NCBI RefSeq assembly: GCF_020184175.1
Contig: NC_065530.1
Location: 79,337,260 to 79,401,259, forward strand
Length of the DNA stretch: 64,000 nt
Direction: 5' to 3'
From: Aphis gossypii
Lineage: Eukaryota; Arthropoda; Insecta; Hemiptera; Aphididae
Made by a program: the position numbers and the translations under genes. Positions within the stretch are counted from its first letter, which is position 1; each line of letters begins with the position of its first letter. The notes under the pieces are model-generated. The model was not told where the DNA came from. It was given only the letters and a program-made list of their open reading frames with translations, and did not search any database. Shown piece by piece: positions 13,360 through 25,200 of the stretch.

Positions 13360-14050
13360 AAAACACTGCAATGTAAAATATATTTTTAAATTCTTACATA
13401 TTTTGTAGTGAAAATACTATATTCATAAGTATGTTAAATATTCGTATAAAATAAATAATATTTCACTCAATCAGTGTTTGTTAAAAAAAAAAAATATTAA
13501 ATCGTCCACGAAATAAAAAAAAATTCAAGATTCGTGTATGCACAATATCATAACTTATAATATAGTACCTATTACACATTGTACGAAAAAATGGTTTACT
13601 AATAAAAATCGAAGACAACTGCAGCAATCGATATCAAATCATTACATATATTTTTATTATACACGTGTGGATAGATAATACAAATAAAAAAAAAAAATGT
13701 GCATAACTGGAATATAAGGTCATACAATTATGTTTTAATGTTAAGATCGTATCATTATCATTATCACGTAGTACGCATGGTCAAACAATGATATGCAGTT
13801 TTTTTTTATTATTATTACTGTAGTGGTAATCGTAAATCCAAGATCTCTTATTGTTTTTGAAAGTTCAACGGAAATTCGATGTCCTACCCCCCCCCCCCAA
13901 GGAATGACCAAAAATCACCAAAATCATAATTTTATTATTATTAAAATCAATATATACTTAAAGTATTTAATGTGACAATCTAATATTGGTTGTATTAGTA
14001 CAGAACAATATTTTTTTCGAGTAAATATTGTCTTTTTAGTAGAAAAACAA
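13360..14050. other. AT-rich stretch with a poly-C run
   Basis: No gene seen. It contains a 12-base C homopolymer at 13887-13898, unusual in such AT-rich DNA, and several A runs. Confidence 0.5.
13887..13898. repeat. poly-C tract (12 C)
   Basis: Twelve consecutive C bases. Long C/G homopolymers are much rarer here than A/T ones. Confidence 0.85.
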
Positions 14051-14269
14051 AAAAAAAACGGTTAGACATAAAAAATGTAGTTATACAACACTGTATGTAT
14101 ATAATACGTATCGATAAAATTGAATAATGGCTCTCGGCGAGTCTCGCCACTTATACATTGACCGCATTGTTTAATGTAGTGAAATCTACATTTCTTCCGA
14201 ACGATCGATTTTTTCCAAATTTTTTCTCGTGAATTGTCAATTTCCATAGTATAAGACGGCATTACTTAC

Positions 14270-14429
14270 GATGCATCTTTTGAATTAGGGACACGCCTTC
14301 TAAAAATAAAAGCTATATTTTCGGGTATTTGGTGTACGAAAATCTTAGAGTTCTGTCGTCGAGGTTCGGCGTACGATCGACGAGCGAGTGTTTCGTCCAG
14401 CTCAAGCTCAAATTCACGTAGTCGGTAAA
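14270..14429 (-). CDS. candidate internal exon (160 nt)
   Basis: Read on the minus strand, a pyrimidine tract ending in nine T and AG (acceptor, AG at 14431-14430) is followed by a 160-nt segment ending at a perfect GTAAGT donor (14269-14264). One frame (offset 2) is open throughout: about 52 codons, acidic near its start (ELELDE) and Arg-rich later. Another frame (offset 0) is open for about 38 codons and then ends in TAG, so the segment could instead be a terminal exon. Codons look mixed rather than AT-driven. The product is not recognised. It could pair with the frame at 14591-14827 across an intron of about 165 nt. Confidence 0.22.
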
Positions 14430-14590
14430 CTAAAAAAAAAGTAGGGAAAAATCGAATTTTGGGTTCCAATAAACAGTGACAAACATACGTGGAAAGTTTG
14501 AAAAATCATTCCAATCCGTTATCTTGTCCAAAAGTTTGTGTCCCTCGATAACGCGGTGTATATTATATTATGTAACGTGCGATACGTATA

Positions 14591-14827
14591 TTATACTTTG
14601 TGCGAGTTGTATATTATCGTCTCGTCGGCACGGATCGATCGGTGTCGTCGACCACCGCCTTCGTCCATAAATAACAATAACTCCTTTCGCTGAATGTGTC
14701 CCGACAATTGTGATGTATTGTTGTAGTTGTTGCTGTCCTTGAAATTATCGTTACATTCGAAATAATTGAAACTCTTCAGCTGTGCGTACATATAAAACGC
14801 AAATTTCAAAAACCTTAAAAAAGGCAT
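14591..14827 (-). CDS. open frame, 78 codons, possible first exon
   Basis: ATG-initiated minus-strand frame with an in-frame TAA just upstream. The protein begins with a hydrophobic/aromatic stretch (MPFLRFLKFAFYMYAQ), then Asn/Ser-rich sequence and a Gly/Arg/His patch near residues 56-63. The frame runs into AAA GTA TAA; cutting before this GT would give a phase-0 junction to the 14429 acceptor, but AAA|GTATAA is only a moderate donor. A + frame (14782-14970) overlaps the first part, so the strand is uncertain. No family recognised. Confidence 0.18.
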   Translation of the reverse strand: MPFLRFLKFAFYMYAQLKSFNYFECNDNFKDSNNYNNTSQLSGHIQRKELLLFMDEGGGRRHRSIRADETIIYNSHKV

Positions 14828-15502
14828 TGTTTAGGGAAAATTATACGCACAATATTTCTAGTCAGGTGTCCCGGGACGATGACAACCCTTTCTTCGTCGA
14901 TTTAAGACTGATTCGCGAATTCGGCAAGTTGCACACGATACCTAAATATAATGTGGTTGTCCATCGATAATAGTTTACGTAAACACTATATTTTAAAATT
15001 GAAAATCATACGTAAAACCAAAATTGATTTTTCACTTCCCTCATCTTATCTCTGAAACCGTATTAACTCCTTAAAGGACCACTGCGGTTGGACGCGGTCT
15101 CGATATTTTCGGTCAGACGATTTATAGCTAGCCCATACATACTCGTAACGTTCAAAACCTCATCGTCGTCATTCCGAATGTGAGAACGCATGCCTGATAA
15201 TAATTATTAAACATTTTTAACGAAAACCAGTCGTTGTACTTAAAAAGTTTAAATTAATTTCAGTATCGTACGCGTCTTAATAATGTTATATACGTATATA
15301 TCAGAGCATACGACCGGAATTCACACGGAAACATAAGCCGAAACCGATGTTAAGCCTGTCGTGTTTCCGACTGCGAAATCCGACCAAATATATAATAATA
15401 CATAAACGATGATAAACGCCACAAACAACTGTTTAACTTATATGTATAAACCATTTGAGCGAGTATAATATATATATTTGTATTAACAAATTAACTAGCG
15501 CA

Positions 15503-15733
15503 CTACAGTTTCTGTGGCTCGAGATTGGTATTTAACTCGAAAACAATTTTGCGGAAAATAATTTTTTTGACAGCCATTATTCGCAGTCGTCGCAGTCTTC
15601 GCCGTGTCCGTTGCTCGATGTGTTCGCCGACCGCGTTCACGCGATAACAATAACGCGTACACCACCGTATTGTTAAAATGTCTACAGCGTCTGCCACAGC
15701 ATACACATTTCTCTTTTCGTCCAAACGTTTAAG
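15503..15733 (-). CDS. candidate terminal exon (77 codons)
   Basis: On the minus strand a branch-point-like AATAACAAAC, a pyrimidine stretch and TTTTATACAG (AG at 15735-15734) are followed by a frame open from the first exon base (CTT AAA CGT TTG) to TAG at 15505-15503. The peptide has an Arg-rich run near the middle (RTRRRLRRLR) and a basic C-terminal half; the two other frames close early. There is no AATAAA close behind the stop. The same site read on + is a TATAAAAG box, so acceptor and TATA readings compete. Product not recognised. Confidence 0.22.
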   Translation of the reverse strand, partial: LKRLDEKRNVYAVADAVDILTIRWCTRYCYRVNAVGEHIEQRTRRRLRRLRIMAVKKIIFRKIVFELNTNLEPQKL

Positions 15734-15736
15734 CTG

Positions 15737-15744
15737 TATAAAAG
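15737..15744 (+). promoter_or_regulatory. TATA-box-like GTATAAAAGC
   Basis: TATAAAAG flanked by G and C, the best form of the insect TATA consensus. The expected start region near 15768 lacks an initiator match. It coincides with the minus-strand acceptor of the 15503-15733 candidate exon. Confidence 0.15.
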
Positions 15745-16117
15745 CAGGTTTGTTATTATATTATATACCTATCGTACATAACAAAAGAGTTTCGATAATT
15801 TTGTCACGAAACGATTTTTAATTACCTATAGTCATTATAGATATACCTACTTAATACTTACGGACAATAAAACTCAATTTTACAGACAAAACATAAAACT
15901 ATTAGTGACCTAACGAGTATACACCGCTCGTTTATGCGTCGCTTTAAATGTAGTTTTAAAAATCATTAATGTATTACATTCATAAAAGAATTCTATGGCA
16001 AACATTATCTCATGTGTATTTGAGTGCATTCGTGGTATATGACATTACGTATAAATAATAATACGTACTATTACAATTAGTAATCATTTTGGCGAAAGTT
16101 TATTTATTTTCATGTAG

Positions 16118-16333
16118 GTAACTTTGTTGTCTGAACGCAGTTGGACAGTAATCAAGCTTACATTATTCAATTACTGTAGACGTCATTATATGGTCGGCCG
16201 AATTTTTCACTCAGGCACGGGCTACACCATAAACCTGACCGACGTCATAGACAACTTAAACTATTACAGCACTTATAAATGCAACCAAATTTTTCACCCT
16301 TGTTACACACTGACAATTGGAAGGCTCATGTGA
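16118..16333 (+). CDS. candidate terminal exon (71 codons)
   Basis: The + strand sequence TTTATTTATTTTCATGTAG resembles a splice acceptor and ends at 16117; from 16118 a frame is open for 71 codons to TGA at 16331-16333. Many third positions are C (AAC, ACC, GAC, GTC, TAC, AGC), unlike the AT-rich surroundings and consistent with real coding sequence. The peptide has four Cys, an SGTGYTINLTD stretch and an NLT glycosylation-type motif. There is no nearby ATG at its start, so it needs an upstream exon. Family not recognised. Confidence 0.22.
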   Translation, partial: VTLLSERSWTVIKLTLFNYCRRHYMVGRIFHSGTGYTINLTDVIDNLNYYSTYKCNQIFHPCYTLTIGRLM

Positions 16334-16339
16334 AGTCTG

Positions 16340-17560
16340 TTAGCGATTTTGGACTTGGTCATTGTAAAGTTTACCATACGGTCTTAAACTAAATCTATAA
16401 TATGACATTTAAATATGAACACTGGTTCGCTGACTTCAGTATAATATTATACATATTTTTTAATTGTTCAAAACTCATTTTGAACTCTCTCGTTGTTCCA
16501 CAAACCTACACTTCAGCCACAGATCGTAATTGATTTAATATCTGTAATAGGTTAGGTGGAAATAGAAAGAATCGAAGTGTACACAATGATATAAATAATA
16601 TTTTCATATATTGTTTGCACAATATATATTTGATATTATGAGTTATAATATGCGAGTTGACAAAAATTATTTTTCAAGTTTACGTAGACATTTTAATTGA
16701 CCTTTTATTTGAATTTCGAATATTTAACGACGTATAATTATAGAACAAGTTTTTCTTTTGAAAATTAATAAACATAATTATATTAATATGTTTGAAATAT
16801 ATATATATATTATGTATTATGTACTTATTATTTTGGATAAAACACGACATTTCTAACAAGAGTAATCATCCACTCAATGGACTTGAAATACTAAAGTTTA
16901 CATATTAATAATTTTATTATTCATTGAGTGTAATTGCATAAAGAATATACATCGATTTTCACGACCTTTTTGCACGATTGAATACTTTTTAAAACCGATA
17001 ATAAGTCAAATTATACATATAGCTTATTTGAATTGCAAATTACTTTCTTTTTTTTTCTGTTCGTACACCTTGTTGTGTTATAGCCCTCATTTTGTTTCGA
17101 AAACACACCTACTTATTCACACCTCCTTTTTGACTGAATAATACAAGCACAGACCAAAGTTGCCATGGCGGAGCGAATTTTAATTTATTCACACGTCAAT
17201 TCACCGCGCTTCAAATGCAAAGTTTATTATTATTTTCTATTTTTTTTTTTTTTTTTTGTTTGTTTATAATAAATAATTTCACTTGTTGATTTAACTTTTA
17301 AATTAATTTTAGAAAATCATGTCAATGTGGTTATAATGTTAATTTTTCAACACGTCGAGAATTTAATACGCACTGTGACGTTGTCTAATTTAAAACGACT
17401 ATGGCGCAGTAACATAGAGCTCCGATAACAAAACGAATATTGGCGTAGCATATTATCGAAAAAATAATATTATAGAATTATTTGTTTTGTAATTTGTTCA
17501 TTTAAACACCGTAAACGACTTAAAGTTATGCTCAATCACGTACCAGCGATACCGGTTTAA
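16340..17560. other. AT-rich stretch with poly-T
   Basis: No gene seen. It includes an (AT)n patch near 16797-16811 and an 18-T run at 17240-17257. Confidence 0.5.
17240..17257. repeat. poly-T tract (18 T)
   Basis: Uninterrupted T run followed by GTTTGTTT. Confidence 0.85.
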
Positions 17561-18210
17561 CTTGACTTTTTGGAAAGCTGGCGACATTATACTCGCGTCA
17601 TATCTCACAGATTGGCGTTTCTTTGGTTTTTTCACAACAGTATAGTTGTACCTTCAACACGGCGTCCGTCATCGTTTGTTTTCTTTGCCGAGCCGATTAT
17701 CTCTTATTATAATACGAAGCGTATTTAAAACACAATATTAGATATTGTAATTGGGTACACAGTGTATCGCGCGTACTGTGCTAGGATTTACGAAAGCGAC
17801 ACGAAATCCGACGAACCGTTCCAACGACAAATATGTTACAAAACGGATATTGTTGAATTCCTATACCGTTATTTTCCGGTGTATTTGTATTTATAACCGT
17901 ACACGGCCGTAAATACACATCGAGCGGGGCCCAATGTACACCGCGTGCGGGTGTGTGTTATGCACGGCTTAAGTACATATAATTTACGCGTATATAACAA
18001 TATCATTGTGCCACTCATTCGGCCGCCAAGTCTGACAAATAGTTGGGCGGTTGTGGCGTGGAGGGTTGAAACGCGTCTAACGGATTATATTCATCCGACA
18101 CACGAACGCGCAAACCCACTGGTAGTAACATTTTGCGAGCCACCTCCACCGCCACCGATTCAGCCACTGATACGCACATAAATTAATTTACATTAATCTC
18201 TTTGTCTCTA

Positions 18211-18226
18211 TCTCTCTCTCTCTCTC
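18211..18226. repeat. (TC)8 microsatellite
   Basis: TC dinucleotide run just upstream of the acceptor-like site; read on the minus strand it is a GAGA tract. Confidence 0.85.
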
Positions 18227-18234
18227 CGTTTTCT

Positions 18235-18264
18235 CGCTAACCTGTCCGTCCGTCCGTATTTCAG
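18235..18264 (+). other. splice-acceptor-like site with branch point
   Basis: CTAAC (18237-18241) matches the insect branch-point consensus and is followed by a pyrimidine-rich stretch and TTTCAG ending at 18264, so the branch A lies 24 nt before the AG. After it two frames stay open for about 40 codons or more; one, starting GTT TGT GCT, carries four Cys. No matching donor was identified. Confidence 0.22.
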
Positions 18265-18390
18265 AGTTTGTGCTAGTCTGTGTGCGGACGAACAATCATA
18301 TAGCTGCCACGGTGGTACTTGCGGTGCAAATATTTCGAATTCATCCGAACGAGATTATAACAATAATATATCGCATATCACATAATAATG

Positions 18391-18413
18391 ATAATAATAA
18401 TAATAATAATAAT
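18391..18413. repeat. (ATA)n microsatellite
   Basis: About seven perfect units. It encodes an artefactual poly-Ile stretch in one frame. Confidence 0.88.
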
Positions 18414-19249
18414 ATTATGTAAAGGTATGAATCGCGTCTTCAACGCTTTTGTCACCGATCTTCATCGGCAATGCGAGCAGCTGATGATGGAGATGACGTT
18501 GACGACGATAACGGTTAATTTGTTTGAATCTGTTTGTTATTCGAGCGCGAGCCGTTTTACTTGCCTCCAACCCGCTCAGCCACAGGGTTCGCACGGATTT
18601 CGCGTTTTTGATGGGTTTTGCGTCAAAGAAAAGTGGAAAGAAAACGAAATTTCTATATTGTATTTTTTTTTTTTTATCTTACCGAGTGTATATACAGCAA
18701 TAATATTAATAATATAATACGTTTGTGAGTGGGCGAAAGTGCGACTATACAAAAACACATCGAGGCGGAACAAGTGGACTGTTATCCAAGGAGAGAAATA
18801 ATAGGATTTTCACTGCCACTGGCGGCGCCGCCACCACCGCTGTAGAGTGTAATTGAAAACGTGGGTAAAGTCGACGACGCGAATAGTACGAAAAAAAATT
18901 CGATAAACAAAAATACAAAATAAATAAAATAATATCGTCGTATCCTACTCCCCAGAGACGCATCCACGAGTTCATAATTTTATTGCCGTCGCTCCTCGTT
19001 GCTGTGTGCATGTGTTAAAGAAAATATATAAATGTGTGTGTGTATATTTGATAAAATCCACAACAATCTGCGCAAGCGTTTTACAATTTTTGTACAACCT
19101 GAATATAAGAAAACGCGTATGCTCATTTGATACTTGCGCGGATGGACACTGTCCAGGGACACGAATGGGCTACTATAGGACCCAAGTGAAAAGTTACTCT
19201 TCTCTCTACATAGTGATGATCATAGAATAATATATTCAGCTTTTCGTGA

Positions 19250-22200
19250 CATCGTTATCGGATTTTTTTCTTATTTTCCCGTTGTCGTTACGTTATTATG
19301 TTATAGGTTATAAGTATAATATAATAAATACAAAATATGACCCACGTAATAATTTACCATATCATGTGCGTACGAGAATATTGTATTTTTCACTCAGTTC
19401 GTGTCGATAAAATCCATCATAATTCATATTATACACATACATAAGCGCACGAAAACACAAATATATATGTATGAACAGGTAAAGGTAATTCGCTTGATAC
19501 TTATATACTTAAATATTATACTATAATATTTTACCGTCTTACCGGTGGCCGTCTTATTCTCTTCCGAGATGATATACGGCACGATGAAGTATAACTGTAA
19601 TCTGCATCGATGATATTTTATAATATAATATATATTTACAAGTAGAGAGAGTTAATCATCAACAATGAAACACTGCAGTTTTATGTAACTAATTGTGCGT
19701 TTTTAAATTTTTACAAAAACACATTTTTACCAAGTATGTTTTTAAAAACTGTTTATGACAAGCTATTATTTATTATTTAAATATCACAACCAGTAAAATA
19801 ATATATTTGTGTATTATATTATTTATGTTAAATGGACATTTAAAACATAAATGATCGAATTTGTGGACCACAATTATAATATTCTGTAAAAATGTAGTGA
19901 TATAATTATACAGTTCAAATTATTATATTAAAGAAAAACCATTTTTTTTCTATAGCTAAAAATTGACTTATAAAATGAGCGTAGACAAATGCAGACACAC
20001 ACTTGTTGGTGCACAAGTACATCTTGTTCGACCGTCCACTCAAGCGGCATATGTGTTTGACATACTAAAGAAAAAAATGATGAAAAATAATAAAAAAAAT
20101 GATTACGATTCAATTAATAACACTCGATTTACCGCGCGATAAGCGGCGTGTAATAAATCATGACGTGTCGTCCTATTATATTATAGTATTTTGTAAAACG
20201 ACGTAAATACTTATAAAATTTGTATAGTCTAGGACAAAATATAATAACGATAATAATAATAACAATATATGCTCGTGCACCGATAAAATATTATTAATAC
20301 AACAGTAATATATAATATATGTAAGTATAAAATATTTTAAATAAAATATATTATATGCAATATGCATAATATACTTGTACCATTGTTATAAAATTTTACT
20401 CTAGCAACGGGATTGATATTTTCCATAGATATTGGGTAGTTTTACCAATGCACTTTTTATTTATTGCAATTAAATCGATCTACAATTAGAAAAAAAAACA
20501 AATATGTGAACTATAGCATTTATATTGTAAAAGTTTTCCTAGGTTTTAAAACTAAATATTTATCGATCCGGTATGAAGTAATACTACATCTGGGCGTAAT
20601 GTACTTGAATTATATTATACACAATACGTGGAAATTAAGAAATTATTTTTCAGTGAAAACATGAAAACAGTCATCACTGAGATAAAAACATACAATTTAC
20701 CTACTAAGATATTTTGAAAAGATATTAGTGATAGTATTGTCTTGTCAACATTTATTTTCATTTCAGTATTTGTAACTTGAATACATTCCATTAAACGAAT
20801 ATCGAATAAATAACTTACTGACAATGAATGATTTATGTTATATCCCCGCTTCATTAATTTATTTTGTTTTTTTTTTTTTTTTTGTACACTCCAAATATCT
20901 TCTTAAACGATTATCATATTTTTTAAATGCTATGTAATTAATTAATACTTTAAAATAAAATAATATTCAAAAACTATATATTAATACATTTTGTTAAGAT
21001 GATTTTGATGGAGCATTCTTTATTAGAAATTATAAAAATGTATTTAGAAATAATGTTATAAGTAATATCAAGTTATACAATATAATAATACTACAGTATT
21101 TCAATCAATCTATTATATTTTGTGTTTTGAATATTTATAAAGAATAAAATGTAACGGTTACTAAACATCGTGATTCAATTTTATCAAAAAATACTAATAT
21201 TGTTATTATTATTATTGTTTTTTTAGTACATTTAGCAATAATATACAACTCAATCATAAATAATATTTTAACACATTAATTATGACATCATTTTTTTTTA
21301 TTTAGAAAATTAATGGATTTCCTTCTCTCATTATATCATAATATTATCATTATATTTTTATATCAGTTACATAACATAAAATATATGAAATTAATACTAT
21401 ACACAATAATACAATTAAATATTATCAAGACATTATGAATAGGTAATTTAGCAACGCCATTTACATATGATGTACAATATTATAGTATTGTTGTATCCGA
21501 AATCGCATGTTCTTAAATATAGATAATTATACGTTCTAACAACTATATTATAAATATAATGTTAATTTTCTTTATTTTATCTTAACAATTAACTTCTTTG
21601 CATTACACCATTCAATCAACAAGTTTAAATTTCTTTTAAAAAATAAACTCTGAAATTTCAAATGGTTCGACATTATTTGTATTTCTGAAAACATTCTAAG
21701 TAGGTTCGAAAATAACACGGAACATACGCATTTTTGACGAGTGCTTTTTTACTCACTACAGAACACTTGTATTGTGCTTAATAAGTGTAGTACGTCTGCA
21801 TTCTGATACACTGATATAATAATTATAAAAATTGTAAACTTAAACTTAAATTATATTTAATTAATGTTAGCCTCTTGAATATGTATGTCATATTATATTC
21901 CATATTTATACTATATAACTTATTTAATAAATTTCCACTTGAATTAAAACTAATTTATGAAAGTTAACAAATTATCGTACAATAACAAAACAAGTTATTA
22001 TTATTTTTTTTTAATAACATGTATATTAGTTATCTAATATTTGGAAATAATAATAATTAGTCATCTTAATAATTAGAAACATACGTTAGATTATATTTAA
22101 TTAAAAATCAAGATACATTAATAATTGTGTTTTTATATTATATGGTATAATATAATATAAAATAAATTATTTATTATAAATTAGAAAACTTAATGACACA

Positions 22201-25200
22201 GTTACAACGAAATATCCAAAATGGACTTTAAAGATTGTGGTGTCTTAAATTTCACCTTTTTAGAATATATTTTCGTAGTTTGTCAGGTTATTAAAATCGT
22301 TGAAATATCACCTATTCATCACTTTTTCTCAATATCCAATATATATGCCTGCATATAAACATATAATAACTATTAAAATTAGTACATCTAACCAAAGAGA
22401 ACAGTGGTTATATATGTATCCAATAAAAAAATAAGCTTCACTTTATACCAATCGGCGTGCATAGTATAAATCCCTTGATTCGAAAATTTAAAACCTTAAG
22501 CAGAATCTTATCCGGAGTATTAAAAGACACCAACGGTTAGCTAAGCAATGTTCAGTTTAACTGACAGCACAATTTGATCCACATACGGCGAAGACGTTGT
22601 TTCAAAAAATGAACCATCGATTTTAATAACTATATAAAATATGATCGATAAAATCCTAAGAGATAATTAAAACTCTTATACGGTTTTATAACAACGTTTT
22701 AAACGCCTTTGTGCTCGCACGAAATAATTTATTTTTTTTAAACACTCATTACCACTCCGTTTTTACACTCAATTAACACCGATTTTCTGCATCAGGTTTT
22801 TAACCGGCACATCTACAGTACACCCCGTGGGAATCAGTTTAATGGTTTGCGAGAGTCCAAAATAAGCTGGCTTATTCATTTTTTTTTTTTAAATCAAAAA
22901 TATTTTCATAACTACAACAGTAAGATGCATTTTATAAATATATATACACACCGTGTGTTTGACCCGGTAACACAAAATTATATGAATGTGTATTTCTCAG
23001 ACGGATGTCCGTGTTTTTCATAATACCCTCTCTTAATGTACTCTGCAATCCACAAAAGGTTATAATAATCCCTATAGTATTGCAGTATACGCACAGTATT
23101 ACTATTATAAAGGAATAGCCATTTCGACATGTTTTTTTTATTGTTTTATTTTTAATTAAATAAAAAAAAAAATAATAATAATGTTTTTATTTGATAATAT
23201 TTCTAAATAAACTATCACTGAATATGAAGCATAACTTTTTTTAACGCGATACATTCTTTATTTCGAAAACTATAGATGATTATGAAAACAATTTATGTTA
23301 CAGTTATTTGCTACTGAATGATAATGATAGAGTAGTATTTTGAAGTTCGATAGAATAATATTTTTAAAACTCAGAAAACGTTAGTAATTATTATAAATAA
23401 TAAGCATCTTACGTTAAAAAAAAAATCACTCTGCATTTCTGTTTCTACGTATTATATTATTTTAAATCATGTGCATATTCCAAAATTATTGCGAAACATA
23501 ACATCATAAAAATACTGTTCCTCAAAAATTAAGGATTTACAAGAAATGTTGTAAAAACATTTTTTGTAGGTAATATAATATTCTACATTTAAAGTTTTTT
23601 ACATTTTTATGAGGATCTTATAGTTTTTGGTTAAAATTTATAAAACAGATAATCAACACTCATTAGTCATTTGCGGCACATGAAGGAGGTGAGATATCAT
23701 CACAAAATTTAACCTATATTATTTTATTATTGTAATGATCAAAATGGATGGGTCTTTGAATAAATCATTACTTTCAAATTTTCTAAATGATAAAATGATA
23801 AACATCATCATAGTTAAAGAGTATCTTCGTGCTTTTTGATAAAGCTATAACAGTTTTCGATTTTTTTTTTTTAATTTTTAGATAAACGAGTGAAAAGATA
23901 ACTTCCTCACCTAAAAGTACCATTTAGTTAATTATTTTTTCAAGTAATAAAGACTTACAATAAACTTTTAAACCAGTATTTCTTAAAAAAAAAAGTTCTT
24001 GGACAAAGTAAATATAACCAACGAGTAACATTTTAAGAAATATCAATTGGAATCTAAAATAAAAAAAACTAATTACTCGAAGTATATAGTGGACCTTGAT
24101 ATTATCATTCTGCAAAAAAAAAGATCTTTATTTAAGTATATATTTTTTTTCATTGAGCGCATGTGCTATAAGATACTATAATGGCAGTCATTCCTTTTGT
24201 AGATATAGGTATAGTAATGCATCTGATGAACTATATTATTATCATAAATAACTAAAAGATTAATAATTATATAAAATAATTTGTATACATTAATATCTTG
24301 TAAATATACTTCATATAAAACACGCATAGTTAAATTTATAAATTGTTGAAACAACTTAAAACGGTAGTTTAAAATCTTTAAAACAAAAACAATATTTTAA
24401 CGTAATTTCTTCTAATCAAATGTTAATTGAATCTTTATTCACTAATAAAATGCTGCTAACGATTAATACATTGTAAATCTATTAAATTGATTTTTATTCT
24501 TTAACGTGTCTTTATAATGATTTATTCGCATAATAAAAACCAAAACCGTAATCAAACATGGTCGGCAAAAACCATCAAAATACTTAATAATATAATATTT
24601 TACAATATGCAAGTAGTCACGAAGCGCTTTAGAGAAATAGACTATAATCGCGTGTACTGTAACTTTCCTATGACCGTTCTGCTATGGGATGCGTGACCCT
24701 AAGAATAATAATATATACAACGACTAGTAATTAGGTTAAACATTTAGCGACACAAACAAAGTTACGTATTTTAAATGTTTGTTGGTGATAAATTTTACAA
24801 AAAATTCAAAAAACCTTTTCTTGTAAATACGTTTAGTTATTAAATAGTTACAGACTAAACACGATAAAAAAAAAAGAGATTTTGTTATAATATATTTTTT
24901 ATCGTCAATCTGTACATTAAATGATGTGATGGGTCAGAGTTCTAAAAACTATACATTACAGCTTCAAAATACGTCACAAGTGTCAATCAGGGTAATAGTT
25001 ACACAGACTGAAGAGAATAAATAAAAAATATAATAATGATCTTCTAAACATTTAATAATTAATATAAAATATACTATAGTACAGTCTCGTACAAATATTT
25101 ACGTACGTATAAACGAACATTAAAAGACGCCAAAATTATGTTTTAGACGACAAAGTGTGTTTTTGAGTGCTATAGAGGTTAGGTTATTGTGACTGAATTA

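Larger units (their letters stand above)
17560..19250. promoter_or_regulatory. CpG-rich island
   Basis: Higher GC with frequent CpG (GCGCGTAC, CGAGCGGGGC, GGCGGCGCCGCC). It contains CT and ATA microsatellites, a GTCC tandem (18245-18257) and a good splice-acceptor-like site at 18235-18264. The 109-codon frame at 18388-18717 begins in the ATA repeat and has a poly-Phe end, both low-complexity artefacts, although its middle is less biased. No gene could be assigned. Confidence 0.35.

Noticed and set aside
18388..18717. 109-codon + frame as a gene
   Set aside because: It starts in an ATA microsatellite and ends in poly-Phe; no homology or splice context was recognised.
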